NCBI RefSeq assembly: GCF_030384665.1
Contig: NC_083673.1
Location: forward strand, 567,501-631,500
Direction: 5' to 3'
Length of the DNA: 64,000 nucleotides
Source of the DNA: Lodderomyces elongisporus
Taxonomy: Eukaryota; Ascomycota; Pichiomycetes; Serinales; Debaryomycetaceae
The notes under the pieces: generated by a model
What the model was told of the DNA's origin: nothing
What the model saw: only the letters and a program-made list of their open reading frames with translations
The model's database searches: none
Part shown: piece after piece, positions 47,392 to 56,927 of the stretch
Layout of the letters: each line of letters begins with the position of its first letter
How positions within the stretch are numbered: the stretch's first letter is position 1
Translations under genes and position numbers: made by a program

Positions 47392-47910
47392 TGAGCAATG
47401 AAGACCTATACTGGTGCTGATACTGAAACCGACATTGAAGTTCAGGAGGTATTATAGATTTATATATATATATACTCATATTTATTCATATTTATTCATA
47501 TATTCTTATATATGTTCATATTTAAGTTTGAGTAGTAATAGAATAATTCTCACAAATGGTATTTTTTGTGTTTGTTGCAGTTGGTAGGCGTGAGCCGCAT
47601 CCATAGCGGAATCAAGTAATAACCTATTAAAAAAAAATATACTAAGCAAAATTGAAGGAAGAATAATAATAATAATAATGTTTAAAGAAAAAAAACAGAG
47701 TAAAAATAAGACATCGCCTCAACCAAATCTGACTCAAGGCTCGCGAGGACTTGTGAAAAGTTTCGCAACTGAAGTCGGATTACTAATTAGAAATATAATA
47801 CCCCTACGTATTTTTTATTTTCTTTTCTTTTGTATTTTTATTTTCTTTTTTGCTTTACTATTTTTTATTCGTTTGAATCAACATTCATATACTTTAGAAT
47901 CTCGAAAACA
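47392..47910. other. Intergenic between the HD-domain gene and ERV1
   Basis: An 18-codon frame starts at 47400, and a coding-like stretch ending in a stop follows TTGTTGCAG near 47580-47619. No good donor or TACTAAC connects them, so I do not call a spliced gene. AT repeats lie at 47462-47475 and an AAT run at 47661-47678. Confidence 0.45.
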
Positions 47911-48591
47911 ATGCCATCAGTGGAAACCGCAAGCACAGTTGTTGACGAGAAACATGACAAGAGTACCACTGGTCAGTCACCGGTCTTTGGAGCATCTGGT
48001 AGAAAAATCATATACGACAAAGATGGCAAACCGTATGTCTCGTGTTTATAATAACCCGATTTTGCCCTTGACTCAATTACTAACACAACAATATTAAAAA
48101 GATGTCGATCGTGTAATACGTTATTAGATTTTCAAATGGCTACTGGAAAAGCCCCCAAATTGCCATCAAAAAAGGAGTCGTCCACAGTCTCTAATTCATC
48201 GAGCTCTAGTCAGTTCATTCCATCTACAAATCCATCGGAGCCACCATCATTCTATAAGAAACTAGACCCACCTGATGTGGCACAGCTCGGCCGCTCATCT
48301 TGGACCCTACTCCATTCCATTGCTGCGACATACCCCGAGACACCCACTACAAAGCAACAGCAAGATATGAAATCATTTTTGCATTTGTTCGCTGGTGTAT
48401 ATCCATGCTGGTATTGTGGTGAGGATTTTCAAAAGTATATCCAGAAGAACGAACCTCTGACCAAAAGTCAAGATGATTTGGGTAAATGGCTATGCGAGGC
48501 ACATAACGATGTCAATGTGAAGTTAGGAAAACCTAAGTTTGATTGCAATTTTTGGAAACGGAGATGGAAAGATGGATGGGATGAGGAGTAA
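47911..48591 (+). CDS. ERV1: Mitochondrial intermembrane-space sulfhydryl oxidase (spliced)
   Basis: Exons 47911-48032 and 48102-48591 give 203 residues (189 in S. cerevisiae). Erv1 is the FAD enzyme that reoxidises Mia40 in the mitochondrial disulfide relay and passes electrons to cytochrome c. Splicing creates the shuttle disulfide motif GKPCRSCNTLLDF (Cys 42 and 45). The ERV/ALR domain follows: LGRSSWTLLHSIAATYPE, the catalytic CxxC in YPCWYCGEDF (143, 146), and the structural pair in LCEAHNDVN...FDCNFW (172, 189). A Ser-rich linker (about 70-85) joins shuttle and core. Exon 2 alone lacks the shuttle cysteines, so a start at 48136 would be wrong. Confidence 0.95.
48033..48101 (+). other. 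ERV1: ERV1 intron (69 bp)
   Basis: Donor GTATGT (48033-48038), branch site TACTAAC (48078-48084), acceptor AAAAAG ending 48101. It splits codon 41 (CC/A, Pro). Read-through would stop within a few codons. Confidence 0.93.
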
Positions 48592-49086
48592 ACCAAGAAG
48601 AGAAGAGGAAACAAAAGAGGAGACAAAAATGAGGTCGAGAGAGATGGGAGATATAATTTGTAAATAATGGGTACATAAAGTAAATAGAAATGCTGTCAAG
48701 AAGAACGATTGCTGAGATAGGCAATTGATGTATGCAATTCTGGCTCGTTTTGAGATATTTATTCGTAGCAATTAGTTTTGTCTTTTACTCAGGGAGAATT
48801 TTGTGGTGCTTTCGTGGTGTATTTTGTGGTGCTTTCGTGGTGCTTTCGTGGTGCTTTCGTGGTGATTTCTTGTAAGTCTTTCGTAATTGCTATGTATTGC
48901 CGAATGAAAAGAAAATCTATGCGCGTGCGCGTTCATACCCCACGGCTCCCTCCCTTCATTTTCACACTTGTCAATAGCAACAATCAAACTATTTTTGGAC
49001 AATTTAATTATCTTTATAGGATTGTGCCATTTCTCCTTCCGTTTTCTTCTACATTTTTTCTTTCCCGCCACATTTTCATCACTAGA
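48592..49086. other. Intergenic between ERV1 and the thioredoxin-fold-like gene
   Basis: Five near copies of an 11-bp GTGGTGCTTTC unit occupy 48803-48865. GCGCGTGCGC lies at 48922-48931. No gene seen. Confidence 0.55.
48803..48865. repeat. Degenerate 11-bp tandem repeat
   Basis: GTGGTGCTTTC-type units, the second one altered, the last incomplete. Function unknown. Confidence 0.75.
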
Positions 49087-49611
49087 ATGTTTAGCAGAAA
49101 CCTCGCTAGAGCCATTCAAGGGCCTAAATTCCAGTATCAACTTCAACAACGCTGTTTTTCACTTGGTGATTGGTTTAGATCTTGGAAAGATGCAGCTCAG
49201 ACACAACGTTTAATCTACCCGCCTCCAGCATCACATTTCACAACGAAGAATAGAATAATCGATGTGTGGATTACAGAGAAACAAGACTTGTATAATTATA
49301 TTAATGTCAAGCCTCCATTATTGCTTAATTTTACATTTGCCACGCCAGAGAACAATAAAGTGACACAGGCATTGTTTGATGTCCTTAGCGATAAGTCAAA
49401 ATACCCCAATGGCGATGATAAACCAGTGTACTTGGTTAACATATTGGCAGACTCTACAGGTGGCAGGGAATTAATGATGGATTACGTTGTCGGCAGTAAA
49501 TTGCCCTGTGTTATCGTGTTGCAGCATCAACTACCCGTGGGCAGGTTTGTACCCGATGTTGCTAATTTCAGCGAAGAAGATGTAGTTGAGTTTTTGAAAA
49601 GCGTCAATTGA
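49087..49611 (+). CDS. Mitochondrial thioredoxin-fold-like protein, unknown function
   Basis: ATG 49087-49089 gives 174 residues. The first 25 are basic with no acidic residue (FSRNLARAIQGPKFQYQLQQ), so import into mitochondria is likely. The rest has the strand/helix order of a thioredoxin fold: PPLLLNFTFATPENNK, DKPVYLVNILADS, then LPCVIVLQHQLPVGRF with a proline in the cis-Pro position. The usual CxxC is absent where the active site would be, so a redox catalyst is unlikely; a structural or binding role is possible. I do not recognise a named orthologue. A longer upstream frame exists but its extra residues are translations of the GTGGTGCTTTC repeats. Confidence 0.6.
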   Translation: MFSRNLARAIQGPKFQYQLQQRCFSLGDWFRSWKDAAQTQRLIYPPPASHFTTKNRIIDVWITEKQDLYNYINVKPPLLLNFTFATPENNKVTQALFDVLSDKSKYPNGDDKPVYLVNILADSTGGRELMMDYVVGSKLPCVIVLQHQLPVGRFVPDVANFSEEDVVEFLKSVN

Positions 49612-51666
49612 TTGGTGAAAATCTTTGACCTTAAAGTTGTGGAAGCCTAGGGTACCATATTAGATGACAAAGAAGGGTTTACCGAATATTTTTACATTTT
49701 GATGCAATGTCTATTAGAAAAGATTTTAACCACTAGCGACAAACAAATAGACAAACAAATAGACAAACAAATAGACAAACAAATAGACAAACAAATAGAC
49801 AAACAAATAGACAAACAAATAGACAAACAAATAGACAAACAAATAGACAAACAAACAAACAGACAAACAAACAGACAGACAAACAAATAGACAGACATAC
49901 AAAAGCTTTGGTAAATTTCAATTATCGGCAAAAAAATTATATATCAAACGCCATTGATTTGGCCATAATCCAGTTAATGGACTTAAAGTATGTTATCTAG
50001 CATTATCTTAAACAATTTTTTTTTTTTGCTCTTAACCGAATCGAAATGCTTTATACATCTCAACATGTTTTTACCGTGTCGAGTGTACCCCACATTTCGG
50101 AAGTAGGTAGCTATTATGTGCTAACGTCATCCTTCGTGTTCCCCATCTTCTTCATACTGTCTCCCTCACACACCATTTCCCTCGTTAGTCTTTGTTTTTC
50201 CTCTTTTTTTCTTCTTCTTTCTTATTTCCTGCTTTTTCGTCCGCCGTCTTCCTGTGTCTTCTACTCCGTTGCTTGCTGATTTTCAATTTGTGTAAAAATA
50301 GATTGTGTCACGTGATAAAGATTTTTCTAATTTTATTAATAAATCTGGTGATAATATTACTAAGCAGTAGGCATTAGTAATGGATTCGGCAATAACCAAA
50401 TCAGCATTAGTAAAAGAAGAGTTTAAATTATAAAGTGAAGGAAACTCAGATTCAATCTTCTAACTTACTCAAAGTCGCTTTTCGAAAACCTGCTACCGGC
50501 TATATAGCGAGTAACCTCTTCAGTAGACTTTCAGCTTCTTCAGATAAATTGTGTTATAAACATTTATATTTATTTATACCTATTTTTTTGAATATCTTTT
50601 GTTTCTTCTTAGTTTCTTATTTACTTTTGCATTTGTCGTCTTTCTTTTTCCTTTTCCTTTCCCAAATTTCCAAATTTTCCAATTCCAATTCCAATTCCAA
50701 TTCCAATTTCAATTTCAATTTCGGGGTTTTTCCGTCCCAGTGAAAATATTAGTTGTACTTTTTCTTATTAGTGAATCCCGTTTTAATATCACTTTTGCAT
50801 TCGGATTTTCCATTCTTTAAACTTCTTTTCTTACCCGGAAAAAAAAAAGACGTCCATTTCATTAGTGATCATCTTATTGTTTATCAAAATTGTGCTTTTC
50901 CAGATCTCGGATTGAAAATTTTAACATCAATCATTAAACATCAAACATCAAACAGTGAACATAGAGCACTGAAAAGTCAAAAAACAACAACAACAACAAC
51001 AACAAAGTATCAGAAGGGAATTCTCCTATTGTCATTCTTTCAATACACAATTTTTTTACCCCACGCAATCTGAACGAAAATTAAAAAAAAAATTAAAAAA
51101 AAAATAAAAAGCAATAAATTTTTTTTTTTTAAATACAAAGAGGGCAAAAAAAAAAAACGGAAAAGTCAAAAAAAATCAAAAGTATTTTTTTCCATTCAAA
51201 CATTATAAATCTATGGGCACACTTTACACCTAAAAATAAACAAAACTAAACCAATTCGACCGATCAACGTCTTTTGAGTTTAAAAACAAGAAAGATCTGG
51301 AAGAAATAAATGAGATCAGAAGAAGAAGGACGAAAGTTACATATCTAAAACTTGTGTATCCTCAAAATCCAAAAAAGAAAAAGAAGACAAGCATCACACT
51401 TATTTGTTCACAAAATTAATAAACAAAATAAAATAAAATAAAATAAATAAAAAATAAAAATAAAATCCACAGTATTTGTTAGACTACTCCGTTACATAAT
51501 CAATTAGTCAGCAAACATTTGATTAAATTTTCACAGAGTATCTAAACCGGCTACGGAAATTTAGTCACAAACATTCCACCAAACAGAAGACATCACCAAC
51601 TGAATAAAACAAATAAATAGAAAAAAAACAACAGGTTTATTGTTTTATTGTTTTATTGTTTTATTT
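49612..51666. other. Gene-free region upstream of RIB1
   Basis: 2.05 kb. It starts with the 12-bp minisatellite (49741-49900). Other marks are a TCACGTGA palindrome at 50308-50315, CCAATT repeats at 50676-50715, A-rich tracts at 51080-51180 and an AAAAT run at 51425-51450. No protein gene is supported; the last part may be a long RIB1 leader. Confidence 0.55.
49741..49900. repeat. 12-bp minisatellite (AAACAAATAGAC)n
   Basis: Nine perfect copies (49741-49848), then degenerate copies with CAAACAGA variants to about 49900. Because 12 is a multiple of three, long open frames appear on both strands; these are not genes. Confidence 0.95.
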
Positions 51667-53148
51667 ATGGCAGTCAACTTAGGAGCAAGACCGAATACAT
51701 CACCGACTTCCGCATCTATACCATCAACAGCATCGACAACAACAATAGCATCAGCATCAGCATCAGCCTCAGTGTCAGTGCCAGTGCCAGTTTCAGCTTC
51801 AGTTTCAACAGCAACAACAACATTAGCAAAGCCTCGTCCTACATTTGCATCAACGTCTGAGGCCATCTCTACATTGCCGTCGCAGGGAGATTTTCGCTCA
51901 AAAGAATATAGGCATTTGCATTATCCCGGTTGCAACATAAATAGGAGAGGTTCTGCAACTTTATCCCCTGCTCCATCCATTGCACATTCTTCAACTGGCT
52001 CATCATCATATTCCACCACCAAGAGATCTAAAATGTCCATATTACAACATCCACAGCCATCAGCATCGAAGCTGGCACAGCAACAATTTGAAAACAAAAA
52101 CAAGCAAATAGGATCAAATGGTTCAGTTGTTGCGCAGCACTATGTTTGCGATGTCGCCAAGATCCCTATTGTGACCCCAAGGCCATCGAGCACAGCTTTA
52201 CCAGTCACCACCAATGGGAAACAAATTGGCTCACCAAAATTACCACCTGTTATCACCCAGGACATGCGAAATCGTACAAACTTACCCGATGAATTGCCCA
52301 TAGTGAAGTGTATAGCCAGAGCAAGAATTCCCACTACACAGGGTCCTGATATTTTTCTTCACTTGTACGAGAACAATGTCGACAACAAAGAGCACTTGGC
52401 CATTGTATTTGGCGAAAACATCCGATCTAGATCTCTATTCAAACAGAGGCCAGGCGAGACTCAACAGGATAGAATGACTCGTGGTGCATACATCGGTAAG
52501 CTATCTCCAGGACGCACACTAGCTGATACCGATGGTGAAAACACACTTGAGTTCAACTCAGATGGCGATTTGATTGTTAACAACCTCACATTCCAGGAAC
52601 CAACATTGGTGCGCATACATTCAGAATGCTATACTGGTGAGACTGCATGGAGCGCAAGATGCGATTGTGGTGAGCAATTTGACCAAGCAGGTAAGATTAT
52701 GGGCGAGAATGGTCACGGGTGCATGGTTTATCTTCGACAAGAAGGCCGTGGTATTGGTCTTGGAGAAAAACTCAAGGCATACAATTTACAGGATCTTGGC
52801 GCTGACACCGTTGAAGCCAACTTGCTATTGAGGCATCCGGCAGATGCAAGAAACTTTTCATTGGCCACAGCGATATTGTTGGATTTGGGATTGGTGGAGA
52901 TCAAACTCTTGACCAATAACCCAGATAAGATTATTGCTGTGGAAGGTAAACACCAAGAAGTTAAGGTTAAGGAGAGAATACCAATGATTCCATTAAGTTG
53001 GAGTTACACTAACGACGAATCTGAATCAAATGGCAGCTTAGTCAAAGCAAAAGGAATTAAAAGTAAAGAGATTGATGGATATTTAAGTACAAAGATTGAA
53101 AGAATGGGCCATTTGTTGGAGAAACCCATCAAAATAAATAGTCAATAG
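51667..53148 (+). CDS. RIB1: GTP cyclohydrolase II with a long N-terminal extension
   Basis: Rib1 opens GTP to start riboflavin synthesis. From ATG 51667-51669 there are 493 residues. The catalytic domain (about 200-480) has the zinc cysteines in ECYTGETAWSARCDCGEQF (about 321, 332, 334) and the signature LRQEGRGIGLGEKLKAYNLQ. RSRSLFKQRPGE and LLTNNPDKI follow family positions. The first about 195 residues are Ser/Ala/Thr-rich low complexity, including an SASASVSVPVPVSASVS run, which S. cerevisiae Rib1 (345 residues in total) lacks. The start is the first ATG after an in-frame stretch of TTTATTGT repeats. A later ATG cannot be excluded. Confidence 0.93.
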   Translation: MAVNLGARPNTSPTSASIPSTASTTTIASASASASVSVPVPVSASVSTATTTLAKPRPTFASTSEAISTLPSQGDFRSKEYRHLHYPGCNINRRGSATLSPAPSIAHSSTGSSSYSTTKRSKMSILQHPQPSASKLAQQQFENKNKQIGSNGSVVAQHYVCDVAKIPIVTPRPSSTALPVTTNGKQIGSPKLPPVITQDMRNRTNLPDELPIVKCIARARIPTTQGPDIFLHLYENNVDNKEHLAIVFGENIRSRSLFKQRPGETQQDRMTRGAYIGKLSPGRTLADTDGENTLEFNSDGDLIVNNLTFQEPTLVRIHSECYTGETAWSARCDCGEQFDQAGKIMGENGHGCMVYLRQEGRGIGLGEKLKAYNLQDLGADTVEANLLLRHPADARNFSLATAILLDLGLVEIKLLTNNPDKIIAVEGKHQEVKVKERIPMIPLSWSYTNDESESNGSLVKAKGIKSKEIDGYLSTKIERMGHLLEKPIKINSQ

Positions 53149-53826
53149 AGGAAGGAAATCGAAGGGCCATAATTTAGCTTTTTTTTTTTTTTTTCCTTTT
53201 GTTTTTCCTGTATTCTTCTATTTCCATTTTTCTATTTTGTTTTATTTTTATTAATGAATGAAATGTAATGTAATGTAAGGATCAATGTATAAAGAGCCAG
53301 TCGCTGATGAACTCAGTTACTTCACGTAAAGAATTTCTTAGTGTAGGTTGAGCAAGTGTGTTGTATTGCCTTACGAACCCTTTCTTTGTCAAGCTCATAC
53401 TATATCGTAGATTATCTGTCAAAGAATCGCTTACACTATTGATTAGTATGATTGGCTGCAAAGAGCAACCTACACTGAGGGTTTTTATTATTTTTGCTTT
53501 CTTTTTTTTTTCTTCTGGAAACGACTTGCTGCGTTGCAAAGTAAAATTTCAAAAATATCAGAAACTGGAAAAGCAAAAGAATTGAGAAATGTAAAATGAA
53601 GTAAAAACCTCAAGAGAGGCCAAACACAATCACCACCACCAACACCACCACCACCACTTTCCCCAATTTGATTGCGCAGTGAGCTTTACACATACTTCAG
53701 TTATTATTTGTGTTTAACTTTTACTTTAATTTTTCTTTTTCCTCCTGTTTTTTTTTTGTTGTTGTTGTTTTAGTAGACACTTAATTGGCCCTCCCACCAC
53801 GATCAAATTAAACTTTACTCCTCGTA
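53149..53826. other. Intergenic between RIB1 and DOM34
   Basis: T17 tract at about 53178-53195, a CCACCA run at 53630-53658 and TTG repeats at 53757-53770. No gene seen. Confidence 0.6.
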
Positions 53827-55011
53827 ATGCAGGTGAAGAATAGAGTGAAACTCAAGGATAAAAATGTCGCACTTACTTTGATCCCGGAAGACTCTGAAGA
53901 TCTTTGGTATATTTTCAATCTCGTCAAGAAGGGTGATACTGTACAACTACTTACTCATCGAAATGTGAAAAAAGGTAATCAGAACCAAATTACAAAGGGT
54001 AAATCTAAGATGGAGAAAATACTCGTGAAGCTAAGATTACTAGTTGAGGAAGTCGACTACATTGCAAGTGACTTGACAATGCGGATTAATGGGAAGTCAC
54101 TTTTGCAGCAGGAGTTTATTCCGTTGAATAGTTACCATACCGCCGAGGTGGAATTGAACAAGGAAATCAGTATAGTCAAGGAAAGTTGGGATGAATATGA
54201 CATGACATTGCTCAACGACTTGTGTTCAGTTGAGAAAAAAGCCGATATAGGTGCTGTTGTGTTCCAAGAAGGTGTTGCGCATGTGTGTTATGTAACAGAG
54301 CAAATGACTGTATTGCAGTCCAAGGTAGAAAAACTGATACCTAGAAAAAATAAGGAGTACGGTACACGAGATCTCGATAAGGCCATGAACAGTTTTTACA
54401 ATATGATTATCCAAGCAATTATTAGACACTTTGATTTTGAAAAATTGAAAGTGATCATCTTGGCAAGCCCGGGATTCTTGGCCAAAACGTTATACGACCG
54501 ACTAATTCAAGAATGTACGAATCTACAAAGCACGGGGAACACAAAGGATGCAAAAAAGTTTAATTCTATATTGTCTAATAAACTGAAGATCCTTGTAGCA
54601 CATTGTTCCACAGGATATTTACAAGGATTGGAAGAAGTGCTCGAGGATCCACAGCTGCAAAAGAAATTAGCCGATACCAAGTTTTTTGAAGAATCAGAAG
54701 TATTATCAAAGTTTCAAAGGGCATTGAACGAAGACGACGGGAGAGCATGGTATGGATTGGAGGAAATTCAAAAAGCATTGCAGATGGATGCAGTTAGATT
54801 CCTTATGATTTCAGACCAGTTATTTCAAAACGATGATATTGAGGTAAGGCGGATGTACATTGATCTTTCGGAGCAGGCAAAGGCATTGGGCGCCAAGGTT
54901 TATATATTTTCAAGTTTGCATGAGCTGGGTATCCAGTTGAACCAATTAACTGGTATTGCAGCTTTGTTAAAGTATCCAGTACCCGATTTAGACGAATCTG
55001 ACGAAGAATGA
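53827..55011 (+). CDS. DOM34: Pelota-family ribosome rescue factor
   Basis: Dom34 with Hbs1 recognises stalled ribosomes and promotes subunit splitting in no-go decay. The 394 residues (386 in S. cerevisiae) have three eRF1-like domains: an Sm-like N-terminal domain with LIPEDSEDLWYIFNLVKKGD (about 18-37), the central domain with VVFQEGVAHVCYVTEQ (about 143-158), and the C-terminal domain with VAHCSTGYLQGLEEVL and RAWYGLEEIQKAL. The end SSLHELGIQLNQLTGIAALL matches the family, and the tail is acidic. No GGQ motif is present, as expected. Codon 170 (54334-54336) is CTG where S. cerevisiae has Ser (EYSMPKK), which supports CUG-Ser decoding. Confidence 0.96.
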   Translation: MQVKNRVKLKDKNVALTLIPEDSEDLWYIFNLVKKGDTVQLLTHRNVKKGNQNQITKGKSKMEKILVKLRLLVEEVDYIASDLTMRINGKSLLQQEFIPLNSYHTAEVELNKEISIVKESWDEYDMTLLNDLCSVEKKADIGAVVFQEGVAHVCYVTEQMTVLQSKVEKLIPRKNKEYGTRDLDKAMNSFYNMIIQAIIRHFDFEKLKVIILASPGFLAKTLYDRLIQECTNLQSTGNTKDAKKFNSILSNKLKILVAHCSTGYLQGLEEVLEDPQLQKKLADTKFFEESEVLSKFQRALNEDDGRAWYGLEEIQKALQMDAVRFLMISDQLFQNDDIEVRRMYIDLSEQAKALGAKVYIFSSLHELGIQLNQLTGIAALLKYPVPDLDESDEE

Positions 55012-55214
55012 GGAGTAGGAAGAAACAATGCACATGGATATTTATATTAAATCACACACATTTTATCCTTCACTTTTTTACTTTAAACATTCCACCTCTT
55101 TTCCCCCTTGCATTTCCTTCTTCACTCTAACAAACACACACACATTCAAACACACACACATTCAAACACACACACATTCAAACACACACACATTCAAACA
55201 CACACACACACACA

Positions 55215-55245
<31 letters not shown>

Positions 55246-55298
55246 TCTTTCTTTCTTTCTTTTATTTGTATTCCCACTCTAATGAATTTCTTCAGTAA
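55012..55298. repeat. 16-bp tandem repeat followed by CA, CT and CTTT tracts
   Basis: Four perfect copies of AAACACACACACATTC at 55132-55195, then CA, CT and CTTT runs to about 55263. It fills the gap between two convergent genes. Confidence 0.9.
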
Positions 55299-55898
55299 TT
55301 AGTACAATCTTTTCTTGACTTCATCTAAATACCATACTTTCCCTCCTCTTGCATATATCATCATGTCTTGCGCAACGCCCAACATCAACCCCACTATAGT
55401 TCCCTTGCGTATCATCTTGCTTGCTTGCAGTACACTCAACTGTTTATATCTCGTGTATAAACCCGTACCTACAAAACAAGCTAAGGTTGTATTTATAAAG
55501 TCAATTTGGCCTCTCCCATAGTCCAACGAGCTTTCGAAAAAACTCAATGCAGCAACAAATCCACCAAACTTCATTCCTGTCTTTACACCACCAGTCATCC
55601 CACCAACAATCATCTCATAATTTTTTCTCTTGTGGTAAAAATACCAGCCTCCCTTTGTTGTTGGTAATCTATGGGCATTCTCTACAAGGTATCGAGCTGC
55701 TGATTTTTGAACTCCTTCGTAAAAACCCAACATGGATCCTATTATAGCACTAGTTGAAGCTAACGCTTGAAGACGATTCAATGGAGTTAGGTGGAGCCTT
55801 TCATTTCTAAGGTCATCAATATCAATTTCCGGCTTCGATATCAGTTGCAAAGAGTGGGGTTGCTGTAAAAGTTGTGGTTGTGTTTCTTGTTTAGACAT
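55299..55898 (-). CDS. Tim17/Tim22/Tim23-family membrane protein
   Basis: A 199-residue protein with a polar N-terminus (1-45) and four hydrophobic, Gly-rich segments: ALASTSAIIGSMLGFYEG (about 46-63), VGGMTGGVKTGMKFGGFVAA (about 97-117), TTLACFVGTGLYTRY (about 136-150) and KGTIVGLMLGVAQDMMIY (about 164-181). GxxxG patterns and the topology fit the Tim17 superfamily of mitochondrial inner-membrane proteins. It is not Tim17, Tim22 or Tim23 themselves. A TIMMDC1-like complex I assembly role is possible, since this clade retains complex I, but that is inference. The frame is intact; the start ATG is the only sensible one. Confidence 0.65.
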   Translation of the reverse strand: MSKQETQPQLLQQPHSLQLISKPEIDIDDLRNERLHLTPLNRLQALASTSAIIGSMLGFYEGVQKSAARYLVENAHRLPTTKGGWYFYHKRKNYEMIVGGMTGGVKTGMKFGGFVAALSFFESSLDYGRGQIDFINTTLACFVGTGLYTRYKQLSVLQASKMIRKGTIVGLMLGVAQDMMIYARGGKVWYLDEVKKRLY

Positions 55899-56402
55899 TG
55901 ATAAGGTGGTGCGGGAGGAGTGCTGAGGGTGTGTGGTAAGCTATTGACATGGATGAAAACATCTCGAATCTCCAAAGTTCTTTTTGGGTTTAGCAAATGT
56001 AGATGCGCATAAAACAACCAAAACTAAACAAGCTTGGGAAAATTGGTATAAAAATTGATAAACAAAAACAGAAACCGAAATAAAAACAAAATTTGACAGC
56101 ACCTATACATTTGCATCGATTACCAGTAAATTAGGCGTATCCACCTTCATTTTACCGGTTAGAACTAATAAAAGTAGAGCAAAGTAGAGCTAAGCAAGAA
56201 AGAAAGAAAGAAAGAAATCAATGAAGAATATTTTTTTATTTTTGAATAGTAACTGCACTCTATGTAGTCACTTTTACAGCAGTACTTTCCAAAGGTGTCA
56301 ACAACATTACCATTAACAATAACAGTAGCAACAACAACAATAAAATAATAATAGTAATAATATTTAAATTTGCTACATACTCTAACCCCTTTCGCATGTT
56401 CA
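55899..56402. other. Intergenic between the Tim17-family gene and MLC1
   Basis: AAAG repeats at 56196-56218 and AAC/AAT-type repeats at 56305-56360. No gene seen. Confidence 0.6.
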
Positions 56403-56927
56403 TTATTGGTCCAAGATTGATTTGACAAACTCGACGTAGTCAACATTTCCATCACTTGTCACGTTGACTCCCTTTAACAATTCATCAACCTCGGAATCGC
56501 TCAATTTCTCTCCGATTGAAGTGAGAATATAACGCAATTCTCCCACACCAATGTATCCGGTATTGTCTTTGTCGAAAACTTGGAATCCCTTGATATAGTC
56601 CTCTGGTGCACCTAATGGTTTGAATCCGTCTGGACGGTTGATTATTTCCTGGTAAGTTTCAAAGTCAAAATCAGAACCCGAGATGCCATTCTGCAATTCC
56701 GCAATCTCGGCTAAAGTAGGATTTTGTCCAATAGCACGAAGCAAGTCACCAAGATGTTCAACAGGAATCCTACCCGTCCCTTTCTTATCAAAGAGTGCAA
56801 ACGCGTCCTTATAAGTTTTCGTATTCTGCGAAGACTATTGGATAGTGGATTGTTAGTAATTGATTTTATGAATCAAGTAAGCCATGAGTGGATATCGTGT
56901 ATACGAGGTTGTGATATTACATACCAT
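56403..56927 (-). CDS. MLC1: Myosin essential light chain (spliced, ATG-only first exon)
   Basis: Exon 1 is only ATG (56925-56927); exon 2 is 56403-56834. The 144-residue protein has the calmodulin-like four EF-hand fold: AFALFDKKGTGRIPVEHLGD (about 11-30), a degenerate middle, KGFQVFDKDNTGYIGVGELR (about 84-103) and LLKGVNVTSDGNVDYVEFVK. LRYILTSIGEKLSDSEVDELL matches S. cerevisiae Mlc1 almost word for word. Mlc1 binds IQ motifs of type II and V myosins and the IQGAP protein at the bud neck. Most calcium-ligand positions are incomplete, so calcium binding is probably weak. Without splicing there is no in-frame ATG upstream. Confidence 0.92.
56835..56924 (-). other. MLC1: MLC1 intron (90 bp)
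   Basis: On the minus strand: GTATGT directly after ATG, TACTAAC at 56852-56858 and an ATAG acceptor ending at 56835. A second in-frame AG nine bases on (TCTTCGCAG) would delete three residues. Confidence 0.9.

Noticed and set aside
47400..47619. Small two-exon gene after the HD-domain gene
   Set aside because: The possible donor (GTATTA) is atypical and no TACTAAC branch site lies in the interval.
49741..49900. CRISPR-like array
   Set aside because: Direct 12-bp tandem repeats without spacers in a eukaryotic genome; a minisatellite.
49699..49931. Lys/Gln/Ile/Asp and Cys/Leu/Ser repeat proteins on the two strands
   Set aside because: Artefact of a 12-bp minisatellite whose period is a multiple of three.
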